A stretch of DNA of 5,223 nucleotides, from NCBI GenBank assembly GCA_030452275.1, contig JAKDMR010000176.1, forward strand, positions 1 to 5,223, in the 5' to 3' direction. Positions 4,991-5,223 of the stretch are shown in pieces. The translations under genes and the position numbers were made by a program. The notes under the pieces are model-generated. The model saw only the letters and a program-made list of their open reading frames with translations, did not search any database and was not told the origin of the DNA. How positions within the stretch are numbered: position 1 is the stretch's first letter; each line of letters starts with the position of its first letter. The DNA is from Candidatus Nitrosocosmicus sp. Lineage in GTDB: Archaea; Thermoproteota; Nitrososphaeria; Nitrososphaerales; Nitrososphaeraceae.

Positions 4991-5223
4991 GCCAGCAACC
5001 CTCCTAGAGATGCAAAGGGAAATTTGGGATTCAAAGGAAAATTCATAGAACTCTGTGCTGAATCAACGTTAAGTGAATAAAACTTGGCTTGGGATTTAGT
5101 TTTATTATCAAATAGGGTAATATCAAATGGAGCCATTTGATTCTGAGATAAATTAGCAACATTTAGTACAAAACTTTGAGTTCCAACTATACCAAGACTT
5201 GAATTGTCATAAAATGTTGCAAC
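4975..5223 (-). CDS. FxLYD-like domain fragment (5' part, off right edge)
   Basis: The minus strand from the right edge reads without a stop for 82 codons to TAA (4977-4975). The segment VATFYDNSSLGIVGTQ, then LSQNQMAPFDITLFDN, then AKFYSLNVDSAQSS matches the FxLYD pattern (a strand with FYD, a glycine turn, an APF-hydrophobic strand, a Y-x-L-x-V end), a small extracellular beta domain. It is followed by a Phe/Pro-rich stretch (MNFPLNPKFPF) and GGLLAMGYS, the last residues probably being out of frame after the shift. The start, presumably with a signal peptide, is outside the window. It is the front part of the disrupted gene at 4028-5223; on its own it would be a truncated secreted protein. 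Confidence 0.6.
   Translation of the reverse strand, partial: VATFYDNSSLGIVGTQSFVLNVANLSQNQMAPFDITLFDNKTKSQAKFYSLNVDSAQSSMNFPLNPKFPFASLGGLLAMGYS

Larger units (their letters stand above)
4028..5223 (-). pseudogene. Disrupted FxLYD / Ig-like / Excalibur surface protein gene
   Basis: Three adjoining minus-strand reading frames make sense only as one protein whose start lies beyond the right edge. In order: an FxLYD-like segment (5223 to about 4990, ending in TAA at 4977-4975), a Ser/Asp linker and Ig-like domain (about 4990 to 4592), and an Excalibur motif with acidic tail (4585 to 4028). Two lesions break it. First, the frame moves by one base near 4990; reading across gives GGLLA-NGLFLNSPLNINPLP without interruption. 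Second, an in-frame TGA (4591-4589) replaces what is normally Gly in the domain-ending pattern DADGY...TTFEV, here DAD-stop-YMTETDETTFEV, a single change from GGA. The middle segment has no ATG, GTG or TTG anywhere in about 157 codons, so it cannot be started independently. The product was probably an extracellular calcium-binding surface protein. Alternatives are sequencing or assembly error, or recoding; two separate lesions favour decay. Confidence 0.72.

Noticed and set aside
4978..5065. Programmed -1 ribosomal frameshift
   Set aside because: The overlap contains no canonical slippery heptamer in the right phase, and a second independent lesion downstream favours decay.

Overview
The window looks like archaeal DNA, most likely from an ammonia-oxidising thaumarchaeon of the Nitrososphaerales (Nitrosocosmicus/Nitrososphaera-like). 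This is inferred from the low GC content, from AT-rich TATA boxes lying about 25-30 bp upstream of start codons with almost no 5' leader and no convincing Shine-Dalgarno, from a T-tract that could end transcription, and from the protein types: a secreted nuclease with an Excalibur domain, an FxLYD/Ig-like surface protein and a DUF899 remnant. No rRNA, tRNA, CRISPR array, insertion sequence or phage gene was recognised.

Layout, left to right. (1) 1-147 is a promoter region with a G8 run, a 10-bp direct repeat and a strong TATA box. It serves a plus-strand VOC/glyoxalase-like (PhnB-type) protein at 148-624, followed by a T-rich terminator-like tract. (2) 706-912 on the minus strand carries only the C-terminal end of a DUF899 (thioredoxin-like) protein, a gene remnant. 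(3) 913-1234 is non-coding, with a cluster of three inverted repeats, a helically phased 8-bp repeat, a TATA-like palindrome and a possible 10-codon leader ORF whose stop overlaps the next start. (4) 1235-2761 on the plus strand is a 508-aa patatin-like acyl hydrolase. (5) 2762-3270 is about 500 bp with no gene that I can support. (6) 3271-3924 on the minus strand is a secreted staphylococcal-nuclease-like enzyme with a C-terminal Excalibur domain, apparently begun at a TTG on a near-leaderless transcript. (7) 4028-5223 on the minus strand, running off the right edge, is one surface-type protein gene (FxLYD domain, Ser/Asp linker, Ig-like domain, Excalibur motif, acidic tail) broken by a frameshift near 4990 and an in-frame TGA at 4589-4591.

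How they relate. The two right-hand minus-strand genes share an Excalibur module, including a 31-bp identical DNA stretch, and both look extracellular, so this end is a cell-surface/secretome locus. A hairpin plus T6 and a separate TATA box lie between them, so they probably form separate transcription units rather than an operon. The VOC and patatin genes each have their own promoter and no evident functional link to the nuclease. The combination of a gene remnant, a doubly disrupted surface gene and long non-coding stretches marks this as a decaying accessory region. The most notable observation is the disrupted Excalibur surface protein beside the intact Excalibur nuclease. I found no clear new multi-gene system.
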